Assembly (NCBI GenBank): GCA_947631395.1
Contig: CANRLF010000002.1
Span: 160,977 to 224,976, forward strand
Source of the DNA: an uncultured Oscillospiraceae bacterium
Lineage (GTDB): Bacteria > Bacillota > Clostridia > Oscillospirales > Oscillospiraceae
DNA length: 64,000 nt
Direction: 5' to 3'
Shown here: positions 50,605-58,808 of the stretch, one piece after another
How the letters are laid out: each line of letters begins with the position of its first letter
Numbering within the stretch: position 1 is the first letter of the stretch
Made by a program: the position numbers and the translations under genes
The notes under the pieces: generated by a model
The model's input: only the letters and a program-made list of their open reading frames with translations
Told to the model about the DNA's origin: nothing
The model's database searches: none

Positions 50605-51858
50605 ATGGAGCTTGAACTTGGCTTTGGCACGGGTGTGCAGAAAATATCCGTGCCGAATAAAAACATACTGGCGATGCTCACGCCAAATGATGTGGAGAGA
50701 GATCTCACTGGGGAGGCGGAGGTCAAAAGGGCCCTTGAGGAGCCCATCGGCTCACCGCGCCTCAGGGATATTGTAAAGCCCGGGGAGAAGATAGCCGTGG
50801 TAACGAGCGACGTGACACGGCCCATGCCAACATATAAGGTCATGCCTGCCCTTTTAGATGAGCTCTACGCCGGGGGAGCAAGGCCGGAGGATATTACACT
50901 CGTCTTTGCCCTCGGGAGCCACAGAGCGCAAACAGAGGCCGAGAGGCGGCATTTGGCGGGGGAGCGGGCGTACAGTGAGATTAGGTGCGTGGACTCAGAC
51001 CCTGATGACTGCATACATATGGGAGTCACGAGCCGGGGCACACCGGTGGACATATTCTCGTTGGTGGCAAAGGCTGACAGGCGCATATGCCTGGGGAATA
51101 TCGAGTATCACTACTTCGCCGGGTACTCCGGGGGAGCAAAGGCCATAATGCCCGGAGTATCCACCAGGGCGGCTATACAGGCCAACCATTCGCGGATGGT
51201 GGAGGACTCCAGCTGCGCGGGGAACCTCGAGACGAACAACCTTAGGGCCGACATCGAGGAGGCCGGGGATATGTGCGGCATCGACTTTATACTAAACGTG
51301 GTGCTGGACGAGCACAAGGAGATAATAAGGGCCGTGGCGGGGGACGTAAAAATGGCCCACCGGGCCGGGTGCGCCTTCCTGGACACACTGTATATGAAGA
51401 AGATCCCCGACAGGGCCGACATAGTCGTTGTTTCTCAGGGGGGCGCGCCGAAGGACCTGAACCTGTATCAGACCCAGAAGGCCCTGGATAACGCCAAACA
51501 CGCCGTTAAAAAGGGCGGGACGGTGATATTAGTGGGCTCCTGCCGGGAGGGACTTGGTGAGAGGACCTTCGAGCGGTGGACAGCAGAGGCTACCGACTCC
51601 CACAGCCTTATCGACAAGGTCATGGCCCACTTTGAGCTTGGCGGCCACAAGGCCGCGGCCATCGCCATGGTGCTTGAGAACGCCAAGGTAGTGCTTGTAT
51701 CGGAGCTTCCGGAGGATACCGTCCGCTCGGCCTTTCTGACGCCCGCCCGCTCAGCTCAGGAGGCGCTGGACGGGGCGCTCAAGGAGTACGGGGAGGACGC
51801 CACGGTAATAATAATGCCCTACGGCGGGTCCACACTGCCAAGGGCGGAAGGGAGATAA
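50605..51858 (+). CDS. LarA-like nickel-dependent racemase family protein
   Basis: The 417-residue protein has the LarA core: GSHR with His106, then [17 protein letters not shown] with His169 and Lys179 where LarA carries its nickel-pincer cofactor, and QANHSRM. LarA makes D- from L-lactate, but the family covers many 2-hydroxyacid racemases and epimerases. No larB, larC or larE is in the window, so cofactor supply must come from elsewhere. ATG 50605 follows TAGGTGG. deoB starts one base after its stop. Confidence 0.85.
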   Translation: MELELGFGTGVQKISVPNKNILAMLTPNDVERDLTGEAEVKRALEEPIGSPRLRDIVKPGEKIAVVTSDVTRPMPTYKVMPALLDELYAGGARPEDITLVFALGSHRAQTEAERRHLAGERAYSEIRCVDSDPDDCIHMGVTSRGTPVDIFSLVAKADRRICLGNIEYHYFAGYSGGAKAIMPGVSTRAAIQANHSRMVEDSSCAGNLETNNLRADIEEAGDMCGIDFILNVVLDEHKEIIRAVAGDVKMAHRAGCAFLDTLYMKKIPDRADIVVVSQGGAPKDLNLYQTQKALDNAKHAVKKGGTVILVGSCREGLGERTFERWTAEATDSHSLIDKVMAHFELGGHKAAAIAMVLENAKVVLVSELPEDTVRSAFLTPARSAQEALDGALKEYGEDATVIIMPYGGSTLPRAEGR

Positions 51859-51859
51859 A

Positions 51860-53047
51860 ATGAGAAAATTTGACAGAGTATTTGTAATAGTGCTGGACTC
51901 TCTCGGCATCGGGGCACTACCGGACGCGAAGGAGTACGGCGATGAGGGGACGGACACCTTAGGCCACATTGCGGAGAGGATGGAACTCAAAATACCGAAT
52001 CTTCAGAGGCTGGGTATATCAAATCTCCATCACATCCGGAATGTCCAGATTGCGGACAGGCCGATGGCCTATTACGCGGCTCTCAGGGAGATGAGTCCGG
52101 CCAAGGATACGTTAACCGGACACTGGGAAATGATGGGAATACACACCACAAAGCCATTCAAGACATTCACAGACACGGGCTTTCCGCCGGAGCTCATCGC
52201 GGAGCTTGAAAAGCGCACGGGCCACAAGTGTATCGGCAACAAGTCAGCCAGCGGCACGGAGATCCTGGAGGAGCTTGGCGAGGAGGAGATAGCCACCGGC
52301 CATATGATCGTCTACACCTCCGCAGACTCCGTTTTGCAGATATGCGGCAACGAGGAGACCATGGGACTTACTGAGCTATACCGGTGCTGTGAGATCGCCA
52401 GGGAGCTCACCATGCGGGACGAGTGGCGCGTGGGGAGAGTCATCGCAAGGCCATATGTCGGCAGGAAAAAGGGCGAATTTAAGCGCACCGCCAACCGCCA
52501 TGACTATGCCCTGAAGCCCACGGGAAGGACGGACATGAACGTGATGGCGGACGCGGGGCTTGACGTCATAGCCGTGGGGAAGATAAACGACATATTCGTG
52601 GGCGAGGGCGTCACCGAGGCGTTGAAGTCAAAAAGCTCCGTACACGGCATGGAGCAGACTATCGAAATCGCCGGACGGGACTTCACCGGAATGTGTTATG
52701 TAAACCTCGTCGATTTTGACGCCCTGTGGGGACACAGGCGTGATCCCATTGGCTACGGCCGGGAGATAGAGAGGTTCGATGAGAAGCTTGGCGTACTTAT
52801 GGGGAAGCTCACGGACCGGGACCTGCTGATACTCACCGCCGACCACGGCAACGACCCCACCCATACCGGTACGGACCACACCCGTGAGCGGGTACCGTTC
52901 CTGGCCTGGTCGCCGGCGCACCTGGGCTCGGGGAGCATACCGGAGCAGGATACCTTCGCCGTAATCGGCGCCACGGTGCTCGACAACTTCGGACTTGCCC
53001 TCCCCGAGGGCGCGATCGGCCACTCCATACTCCACATGCTCAAGTGA
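51860..53047 (+). CDS. deoB: Phosphopentomutase
   Basis: The 395-residue protein has the DeoB signatures [25 protein letters not shown] and the metal site [20 protein letters not shown]. It interconverts ribose/deoxyribose 1- and 5-phosphates. With deoD, deoC, udp and cdd in the same region it completes the route from nucleosides to central metabolism. ATG 51860 follows GGAAGGGAG and is coupled to the larA-like gene. Confidence 0.96.
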   Translation: MRKFDRVFVIVLDSLGIGALPDAKEYGDEGTDTLGHIAERMELKIPNLQRLGISNLHHIRNVQIADRPMAYYAALREMSPAKDTLTGHWEMMGIHTTKPFKTFTDTGFPPELIAELEKRTGHKCIGNKSASGTEILEELGEEEIATGHMIVYTSADSVLQICGNEETMGLTELYRCCEIARELTMRDEWRVGRVIARPYVGRKKGEFKRTANRHDYALKPTGRTDMNVMADAGLDVIAVGKINDIFVGEGVTEALKSKSSVHGMEQTIEIAGRDFTGMCYVNLVDFDALWGHRRDPIGYGREIERFDEKLGVLMGKLTDRDLLILTADHGNDPTHTGTDHTRERVPFLAWSPAHLGSGSIPEQDTFAVIGATVLDNFGLALPEGAIGHSILHMLK

Positions 53048-53060
53048 GGAGGGGAATATT

Positions 53061-53468
53061 ATGTCAACTGAAGGGCTCTGCCAAAAGGCAATGGAAATGT
53101 TAAAGATGGCCTATGTGCCATATTCGAATTTCCCGGTGGGCGCAGCGGTGGAGTGTGAGGACGGCACGGTATACACCGGCTGTAACATCGAAAACGCCGG
53201 GTACACCCCAACAAACTGCGCCGAGCGCACGGCGATATTCAAGGCCGTAAGCGAGGGACACAGGCGCTTTAAGCGCATAGCGGTGGCCGCGGACACGGAG
53301 CGTTTCACCGCCCCCTGCGGGGTCTGCCGCCAGGTGATGAACGAGTTTTCACCGGACATGGAGGTGATACTCGTAAACCGGGACGGAAAAACAAAGACCC
53401 TGGCCCTCCGGGAGCTCCTGCCGTACGGGTTTGATAACTCGTATATTGAGGAGAGTAAGAGTAAATAG
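53061..53468 (+). CDS. cdd: Cytidine deaminase
   Basis: The 135-residue enzyme has TNCAERTAIF, with the zinc Cys and catalytic Glu, and APCGVCRQ, with the other two zinc Cys. It turns cytidine and deoxycytidine into uridine forms, which the uridine phosphorylase on the opposite strand can then split. ATG 53061 follows GAGGAGGGG, 13 bp after deoB. In many Firmicutes cdd lies next to era; here it has moved beside deoB. Confidence 0.95.
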   Translation: MSTEGLCQKAMEMLKMAYVPYSNFPVGAAVECEDGTVYTGCNIENAGYTPTNCAERTAIFKAVSEGHRRFKRIAVAADTERFTAPCGVCRQVMNEFSPDMEVILVNRDGKTKTLALRELLPYGFDNSYIEESKSK

Positions 53469-53480
53469 AGTCACATAAAC

Positions 53481-53524
53481 CGCCACCTCCCGATCGGGCA
53501 TGTCATTAAGTTAAAATCTCTACC
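53481..53524. repeat. Intergenic repeat copy A, left boundary of an AT-rich segment
   Basis: This sequence (CGCCACCTCCCGATCGG, then ATGTCATTAAGTTAAAATCT and CTACC) recurs in inverted orientation at 55901-55946 with few changes. Its core also recurs directly at 63229-63258. Confidence 0.8.
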
Positions 53525-53540
53525 ACTACAGCTTTGAATT

Positions 53541-53570
53541 GGAAAGAGCTAAAGTTAGAAAAGTGATGTT
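53541..53570. repeat. Second intergenic repeat, copy 1
   Basis: GGAAAGAGCTAAAG followed by TTAGAAAAGTGATGTT closely matches 63399-63429. In both places it lies shortly upstream of an AT-richer plus-strand gene. Confidence 0.6.
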
Positions 53571-53667
53571 CTTAATGAACTGTAACTTTCTTTGCATTTG
53601 AGTGGTATAATTACAAATATCAAATGGGCAAATGTTCAACAAATTGTGACTGATAAGGGTGAACACG

Positions 53668-54729
53668 ATGGATATTAATGTTGATTTTTTAGTATCTGGC
53701 TGTAATACGCAATGCAGGCATTGTTATGTGAATGGCGGCCCCGGCCCTTTGATGCAAACAGACGATGCGCTGGCTTGCATCGAAAAATTGGATCAGATCG
53801 CCGCGTTTCTCCCTAAAGGCACATCGTTTACTTTAGACCATGAGCCGATGAACCATCCCGAAATCGGGAAAATACTCTATGCGGCATCTCACACAAAGCA
53901 CATTACGAACTATCACCACGGCATGACTACGGGCTTGGGACTTATGTCCAGAAGCGATAAGGAAGCGGTCATTCAATCCTATCTTGAAAACGGATATAAT
54001 GAATTTGGAATTACCCTCCACGGCGTTTCTTCACATCACGATGAAATTGTGAATCGAAAGGGCGCATTTGATAAAGCCATTGCGGCGGCTCGCTTCTTAT
54101 CTAAAATGGGCTGTTGGGTGCAAATATCGTTGATGGTCAATCGATTTTTTGCGGAGGACGCTGACCAAGTCAGCCGCCTGATAGACGATATTAAAGCGGA
54201 TGATATTTATTTTGCGATTCCGATTTTTACGCCACACGCAAACATGATGAGGTTTGAGCCATATCGCGCGACGCTGGAGGCTTTTGAGGCAATCCGCCGC
54301 TATTTGTCAAAATGGGGACAAGATGCGGAGGAGATATTAGAAAGAGCACAGCAAAACTCTGTTGGCAGAGCGGAAGAAAAGCTACAAAACATAGAGTTAC
54401 ATAGTCTTTGGAAGAAAAAGCAGGATACGTTGTATCTCTCGCTTCATCAGGACTGTATGCTATATGTCGGAAATTCCGGTGTAGAAACCCAAGTTTTAGG
54501 CGATTTGCGGAAGCTTGAGCCTGAAATGGCCGCCGAGGTCATTCGAAATTTACCGGGCAATTCCGATTACAGCGCATTTTATGATATTGAGAATTTACCC
54601 GGTATGGAAAACATTCGGGAGACGATAAAGGCGCTTCCGCAGGACCTTGTCTACGGAGACTTTCCAAGCATCCTTTACCGTACTTTTGTTAGCCTTGATA
54701 TTCCAACTAAATTACTTTCAAGAATATAA
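53668..54729 (+). CDS. Radical SAM protein
   Basis: The 353-residue protein has the iron-sulfur motif C12-x3-C16-x2-C19 in SGCNTQCRHCYV, followed by a TIM-barrel-like region (FTLDHEPMNHPEIGKIL, then GYNEFGITLHGVSSHH). No SPASM-type Cys cluster is evident. The product is unknown; related enzymes make peptide or cofactor modifications. Codon use is AT-richer than its neighbours and it lies between inverted repeats, so it was probably acquired. ATG 53668 is preferred because AAGGGTG lies upstream; GTG 53659 is inside that site. Confidence 0.85.
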   Translation: MDINVDFLVSGCNTQCRHCYVNGGPGPLMQTDDALACIEKLDQIAAFLPKGTSFTLDHEPMNHPEIGKILYAASHTKHITNYHHGMTTGLGLMSRSDKEAVIQSYLENGYNEFGITLHGVSSHHDEIVNRKGAFDKAIAAARFLSKMGCWVQISLMVNRFFAEDADQVSRLIDDIKADDIYFAIPIFTPHANMMRFEPYRATLEAFEAIRRYLSKWGQDAEEILERAQQNSVGRAEEKLQNIELHSLWKKKQDTLYLSLHQDCMLYVGNSGVETQVLGDLRKLEPEMAAEVIRNLPGNSDYSAFYDIENLPGMENIRETIKALPQDLVYGDFPSILYRTFVSLDIPTKLLSRI

Positions 54730-54736
54730 ATTTCTA

Positions 54737-54771
54737 TGACTCGTCGATACAACACAAATCATAGAGCGCAC
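54737..54771. repeat. 35-bp direct repeat, copy 1
   Basis: This run, starting TGACTCGTCGATACAACACA, recurs without change at 55795-55829. The two copies flank the membrane-protein gene and the IS200 remnant. Confidence 0.9.
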
Positions 54772-54846
54772 GGCTGCCGCCAGGCAGTGCCACCGCCGGC
54801 CCTGTCGGTAGTAAGCAAGTGCGCCCTTCGGAAATATGTGGGCATC

Positions 54847-54875
54847 TTGAAACGGTTTCCTTTGTATGCTATAAT
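54847..54875 (+). promoter_or_regulatory. Promoter of the membrane-protein gene
   Basis: TTGAAA (54847-54852) is 17 bp from a perfect TATAAT (54870-54875), about 48 bp before the start codon. Confidence 0.85.
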
Positions 54876-54922
54876 TTCAGCATGAACCAACAGAGCGACA
54901 ACTCGGAATTTAGGGAGGGAGT

Positions 54923-55531
54923 ATGATGGATCGCGGCATTGCGAAAGCAGGATCTTTGATCGTCATCTTTTCAGTTCTTCTGTTTGCCATCTGCATGCTG
55001 ATCCCTTTTGACTTTGGAAGCTATTTTGTGTGTATGCTGCTGGCTATCGGGTATGTGATGATGGCGGCGGGGCTCAGCTGTGAAGGCGACGCGGAGCATC
55101 AGGTCGCGGCAAAAGCGGGTATGGCCTTCGCGGTCATATACGCTGTATTGGTCCTGCTTGTGTATTTCGCGCAGACGACAGCGGTTCGGTTTGACACGAT
55201 GACTGAACAGGCTGTAAGGATGCTGGATTATTCCAGAGGAGGGCTGATGTTCAGCTATGATCTGCTGGGCTATGGCATGATGGCGCTGTCGACATTCTTT
55301 TTGGGGCTGACCATACGCGGGCAAAATCGTGTGGATCAATGGTTGAAACGCCTGATGATCATTCACGGCATTTTTTTCTTTGGCTGTTTTATCATGCCCA
55401 TGACAGGAGTGTTCAGTTCTATGGCTGACGGGGGAACAAGTGTGGGCGGTGTCATCGTGCTGGAATGCTGGTGCGCTTACTTTCTCCCCGTGGGGATTCT
55501 GGCTTTTTCCCATTTTTGTTCTGGTAGATAA
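54923..55531 (+). CDS. Six-helix membrane protein, function unknown
   Basis: The 202-residue protein has about six membrane helices: SLIVIFSVLLFAICMLIPF, YFVCMLLAIGYVMMAAGL, AFAVIYAVLVLLVYF, YGMMALSTFFLGLTI, IIHGIFFFGCFIM and IVLECWCAYFLPVGILAF. No catalytic motif is seen; the plan resembles DUF998 and DUF4386 type proteins. ATG 54923 or 54926 both follow AGGGAGG. It has its own promoter and terminator and lies in the acquired segment. Confidence 0.75.
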   Translation: MMDRGIAKAGSLIVIFSVLLFAICMLIPFDFGSYFVCMLLAIGYVMMAAGLSCEGDAEHQVAAKAGMAFAVIYAVLVLLVYFAQTTAVRFDTMTEQAVRMLDYSRGGLMFSYDLLGYGMMALSTFFLGLTIRGQNRVDQWLKRLMIIHGIFFFGCFIMPMTGVFSSMADGGTSVGGVIVLECWCAYFLPVGILAFSHFCSGR

Positions 55532-55554
55532 ATTCTTGATTGAAGGGCTATAAG

Positions 55555-55591
55555 AATGGACATGACCGCCCATCGGCGTGTCATGTCCATT
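55555..55591 (+). terminator. Terminator after the membrane-protein gene
   Basis: AATGGACATGAC and GTCATGTCCATT form a 12-bp stem followed by TCTGCTT. The T-run is weak, but the stem is strong and lies 24 bp after the stop. Confidence 0.7.
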
Positions 55592-55599
55592 TCTGCTTG

Positions 55600-55794
55600 C
55601 GAGAAGCAAAGTAAACCTCCGGCTTTGCCGGGGGAAGGAAAAAGCTTTAGGAGTAGACAAGAAAAAAGCTCCCTGCTAAAGTAGGTGTGGTTTGCCGACC
55701 GCACAACTACAGAAACAGGGAGGTCTTATCGTGAAAGATAAAGACATAAACAGTTTAGAACATACGACATGGAGATGTCAATATTACATTTCCC
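55600..55794 (+). mobile_element. Remnant of an IS200/IS605-like element (left part only)
   Basis: From GTG 55731, behind AGGGAGG, the frame reads KDKDINSLEHTTWRCQYYI, the well-known start of IS200 TnpA. It then leaves the family exactly where the 35-bp direct repeat begins. Upstream, CTCCCTG (55658-55664 region) pairs with CAGGGAG over the ribosome site, as in IS200 leaders. A CCTCCGG/CCGGGGG hairpin lies near the presumed tip. The remaining transposase and right end are missing. Confidence 0.75.
55731..55794 (+). pseudogene. tnpA: Truncated IS200-type TnpA transposase
   Basis: About 21 codons of TnpA remain. The catalytic HUH and Tyr residues of the family are lost, so it cannot be active. 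The frame continues to 55889 through repeat sequence only. Confidence 0.75.
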
Positions 55795-55829
55795 TGACTC
55801 GTCGATACAACACAAATCATAGAGCGCAC
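55795..55829. repeat. 35-bp direct repeat, copy 2
   Basis: Identical to 54737-54771. Here it also forms the left arm of the hairpin at 55815-55856. Confidence 0.9.
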
Positions 55830-55856
55830 AGCAATGACGCTGTGCGCTCTGTGATT
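55815..55856. repeat. Long hairpin at the end of the direct repeat
   Basis: AATCATAGAGCGCACAGC and GCTGTGCGCTCTGTGATT pair over 18 positions around AATGAC, with one wobble. No T-run follows. The first repeat copy has only the left arm. Confidence 0.75.
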
Positions 55857-55900
55857 CTTGACTTAACGCCGCGGTCCTTCTTGGCATGATGTCGATTTGG

Positions 55901-55946
55901 GGTAGGGTTTTTAACTTGATGACATTGGCCGATCGGGAGGGGGCGG
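55901..55946. repeat. Intergenic repeat copy B, right boundary of the AT-rich segment
   Basis: The reverse complement matches 53481-53524 over about 40 positions with a few mismatches, including the CCGATCGGGAGG end. Together they bound a 2.47-kb segment. Confidence 0.8.
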
Positions 55947-55953
55947 TTTGGGG

Positions 55954-56715
55954 TTAGTTGGGGGTTCTGTCCTGCTCGATGAGGAGTTTTAGGGCTTCTA
56001 CGCCGACTTTTATGGCGGAGGTGGTGTCGTGGGTGTGGGTTTGGTCGAGGCCGGCGGCTTCGCGTTCCTGGTTCCACACCACGTGGAAGCAACTGCCGCA
56101 ACGGACCTTCAGGGACGAGGCCACCACGAAGAGGGCGGCGGACTCCATCTCGCTGGCTTTGACGCCGAGGCGCTTCCAGGACTCCCACTTATTGAGGAGC
56201 TCATAGTAGACAGGGCTGCGCTCCGGGGCGTGTTGGCCGTAGAAGCTGTCCTTGCACTGGACGACGCCGGTGTGGAAGCGGTAGCCAAGGTTCCGGGCGG
56301 CCTGGCGGATGGCCAATGTCACGTCGAAGTCCGCAACTGCCGGGAACTCGATGGGCGCGTACTCGAGGCTCGTGTGCTCGTACCTTATGGCGCCGGTGGC
56401 GATGACCACGTCGCCGCTCTGGACGTCGAGGTCGATGCCGCCGCAGGTGCCGACCCTTATGAAGGTGTCGGCGCCGATGGCGTGGAGCTCCTCCATGGCT
56501 ATGGACGCCGAGGGGCCGCCGATGCCGGTGGAGCAGACGGACACCTTCTCGCCAAGGAGAGTGCCGGTGTAGGTGGTGTACTCACGGTTGGAGTTTACGA
56601 ATTTGGGCTCGTCAAAGAGCTTGGCTATCTGCTGACACCTGCCCGGGTCGCCGGGGAGGATGACGTACCGGCCCACGTCGCCGGGGAGGAGCTGGATGTG
56701 ATACTGTTTCTCCAT
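55954..56715 (-). CDS. udp: Uridine phosphorylase-type nucleoside phosphorylase
   Basis: The 253-residue protein has the NP-I family motifs [55 protein letters not shown] and [14 protein letters not shown]. The spacing fits uridine phosphorylase better than DeoD, which is present separately. It splits uridine into uracil and ribose 1-phosphate. ATG 56715 follows AAGGAGG. It is the last gene of the nucleoside transporter operon. Confidence 0.9.
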   Translation of the reverse strand: MEKQYHIQLLPGDVGRYVILPGDPGRCQQIAKLFDEPKFVNSNREYTTYTGTLLGEKVSVCSTGIGGPSASIAMEELHAIGADTFIRVGTCGGIDLDVQSGDVVIATGAIRYEHTSLEYAPIEFPAVADFDVTLAIRQAARNLGYRFHTGVVQCKDSFYGQHAPERSPVYYELLNKWESWKRLGVKASEMESAALFVVASSLKVRCGSCFHVVWNQEREAAGLDQTHTHDTTSAIKVGVEALKLLIEQDRTPN

Positions 56716-56736
56716 ATGGTCCTCCTTTCAGGCTAA

Positions 56737-57675
56737 CTACCGTTGTCCCTTGTCGTATGGTATGCCCTCGGCCTTGGGGGCTCTGGAGTTCCTCGAGGTG
56801 AGGGCCAGGACCACCAGGGAGATTATGTAGGGCAGCATGTTGTAGACGGTGCTGGGGATGTTGAGCCGCGCCAAAAAGTCGATGCCGGAGTAGACGCTGG
56901 CCAATGCCCTGAAGAGACCGAAGAGGAGGGCCGTCAGGGCGATCCTGGTGGGCTTCCACTGGCCGAAGATCATAACCGCCAGGGCAAGGAAGCCAAAGCC
57001 GTATACGCCGGCGTCGAACTTCCACTCCGAGGCGCTGACCATGATGTAGCATATGCCGCCGAGGCCGCCGTATACGCCGGAGATGAGCACACCGGCCCAG
57101 CGCATCTTGTAGACGTTGATGCCCACGGAGTCAGCCGCCTGGGGATGCTCGCCGCAGGCCATGAGGCGAAGGCCGAACTTCGTCTTATAGAGGACCACAT
57201 AGGCCACCACAAGGCCGATGACAGCCACGAGCATGAACCAGTTGAACTCAAAGCCGCCGATCCTGACAAGGAAGCTCTTTTTGGGGTTGATATACTGGAT
57301 GGAGGCGGACACGTCGTTGGGGTTGGCGGCGGTGTTCATGGCCTTGACAAAGACGGTGGCCGCCGCGGTGGCCAGCATGTTCATGGCCGTGCCCACGATG
57401 GTCTGGTCGGCCTTGAAGTTTATACAGGCCACGCCGAGAAGGCAGGAGTAGGCCATGCCGAATATTATGGCCCCCATAAGTACCGCCAGGACCATGAGGA
57501 CGGGGGGAAGATCCGGGAAGAAGCGCATTACAAGCGCCCCACCAAGGGAGCCCATGACCATAATGCCCTCAAGGCCCAGGTTTATGACGCCGGAGTGCTC
57601 CGAGAAGCATCCGCCAAGGGCCACAAGAAGGAGCACCGAGGCGAAGATCAGGGTGTATTGCAAAAGCAGTACCAT
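56737..57675 (-). CDS. Nucleoside-type ABC transporter permease (second subunit)
   Basis: The 312-residue protein has eight or more helices and the BPD_transp_2 motif CFSEHSGVINLGLEGIMVMG. ACGEHPQAADSVGINVYKMR is the conserved cytoplasmic loop that contacts the ATPase. It matches NupQ/YufQ-type permeases for nucleosides. Its start overlaps the stop of the first permease gene by one base. Substrate is inferred from the BMP protein and the salvage genes around it. Confidence 0.92.
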   Translation of the reverse strand: MVLLLQYTLIFASVLLLVALGGCFSEHSGVINLGLEGIMVMGSLGGALVMRFFPDLPPVLMVLAVLMGAIIFGMAYSCLLGVACINFKADQTIVGTAMNMLATAAATVFVKAMNTAANPNDVSASIQYINPKKSFLVRIGGFEFNWFMLVAVIGLVVAYVVLYKTKFGLRLMACGEHPQAADSVGINVYKMRWAGVLISGVYGGLGGICYIMVSASEWKFDAGVYGFGFLALAVMIFGQWKPTRIALTALLFGLFRALASVYSGIDFLARLNIPSTVYNMLPYIISLVVLALTSRNSRAPKAEGIPYDKGQR

Positions 57676-58808
57676 TATTCCTTGCCTCCTTTCTCAGCCG
57701 CGGCTTTCAGGGCCTGCTGGGCCCTCTTTTCCTCGCTCTTCATAAGATGGGAGTTGATGGCGTACTTGAGGAAGAACACGAAACCGCAAAGATAGATTAT
57801 GATGGATGAAATTAGGTCGGAGATCTGAGAGGAGTATTTCGTCAGATCCACATAGGCGCCGCCGTTGGTGATGTGCTGGATGAAGTAGGAGGAGAGTACG
57901 GCGCCGATGGGGTTGAGACCTCCAAGAAATGCCGCGGCGATGCCGTTGAAGCCCATGCCGGGGACGCTGGACTGACTGCAGGACCACTGCTCGTAGTCGG
58001 TGAGATACAGGAACGCCCCGCCCAGAGCCGCCAGCGCGCCGGAGATCATAAGGGTCAGGATGATGTTGCGCTTCTCCGCCATGCCGGCGTATTTGGCGGC
58101 GTTTTTGTTGTTGCCGGTGGCCTTGAGCTCATAGCCGAGCTTCGTCTTATTGAGAAGGACGAGGATCAATACGGCGATGAGCACGGACAGTGGAACGGCA
58201 ATGGTGACGTAGGTGTTGTTGCTGAAGAGCTTATCAAGCCCCAGTGAGGGGATGAGGGAGCTCTCGGCGTGGCCGACAAGGTGCAGGGTGTAGGGGCTGG
58301 TGGGCTCCTTCACGCCGGTGAGGACGGTGTTGGCGCCGTATAGGGCTATCCAGTTGAGCATGATGCCGGATATGACCTCGTTGACGTTGCAGTAGGCTTT
58401 CAGAAGGCCAACGATGGCGGCGTAGACGGCGCCCGCCACAAAGGCCAGAAGGACGCACAGCGCCCAGTTGAGATGCCAGGCGAGAGCGGCGTAGAGGCTC
58501 ACGGCGCTTCCCACAACGTACTGGCCGGCGGCGCCAATGTTGAAAAGCCCCACCTTATAGGCGAAGAGCACCGACAGGGAGCACATCAGAAGGGGAGAGG
58601 TCTTGACCAGGGTGTTGCCCAGGTTCTTGATCCGGAGCTTGCCCACCGAGAAGTGCATGAAGTTTTTGATGACCTCGATTATCGAGGAGGCCGCGCCGGA
58701 GGGGTTGATGAACAAAAGCACCACGAACCCCAGGAAAAGGCCGACGATAACGCACAGCAGTGACGCGATAAGCGTCTGGAAACCGTCGCTTTTAAGCAGT
58801 TTTTTCAT
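57675..58808 (-). CDS. Nucleoside-type ABC transporter permease (first subunit)
   Basis: The 377-residue protein has the longer N-terminus of NupP/YufP permeases. LMCSLSVLFAYKVGLFNIGAAGQYVVGS and the loop ELKATGNNKNAAKYAGM are typical of the BPD_transp_2 family. It pairs with the second permease to form the membrane pore. ATG 58808 overlaps the stop of the ATPase gene by four bases. Confidence 0.92.
   Translation of the reverse strand: MKKLLKSDGFQTLIASLLCVIVGLFLGFVVLLFINPSGAASSIIEVIKNFMHFSVGKLRIKNLGNTLVKTSPLLMCSLSVLFAYKVGLFNIGAAGQYVVGSAVSLYAALAWHLNWALCVLLAFVAGAVYAAIVGLLKAYCNVNEVISGIMLNWIALYGANTVLTGVKEPTSPYTLHLVGHAESSLIPSLGLDKLFSNNTYVTIAVPLSVLIAVLILVLLNKTKLGYELKATGNNKNAAKYAGMAEKRNIILTLMISGALAALGGAFLYLTDYEQWSCSQSSVPGMGFNGIAAAFLGGLNPIGAVLSSYFIQHITNGGAYVDLTKYSSQISDLISSIIIYLCGFVFFLKYAINSHLMKSEEKRAQQALKAAAEKGGKE

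Noticed and set aside
56743..57795. A 350-codon plus-strand frame opposite the permease
   Set aside because: Antisense shadow; His/Gly-rich composition is what the opposite strand of a membrane protein gene gives.
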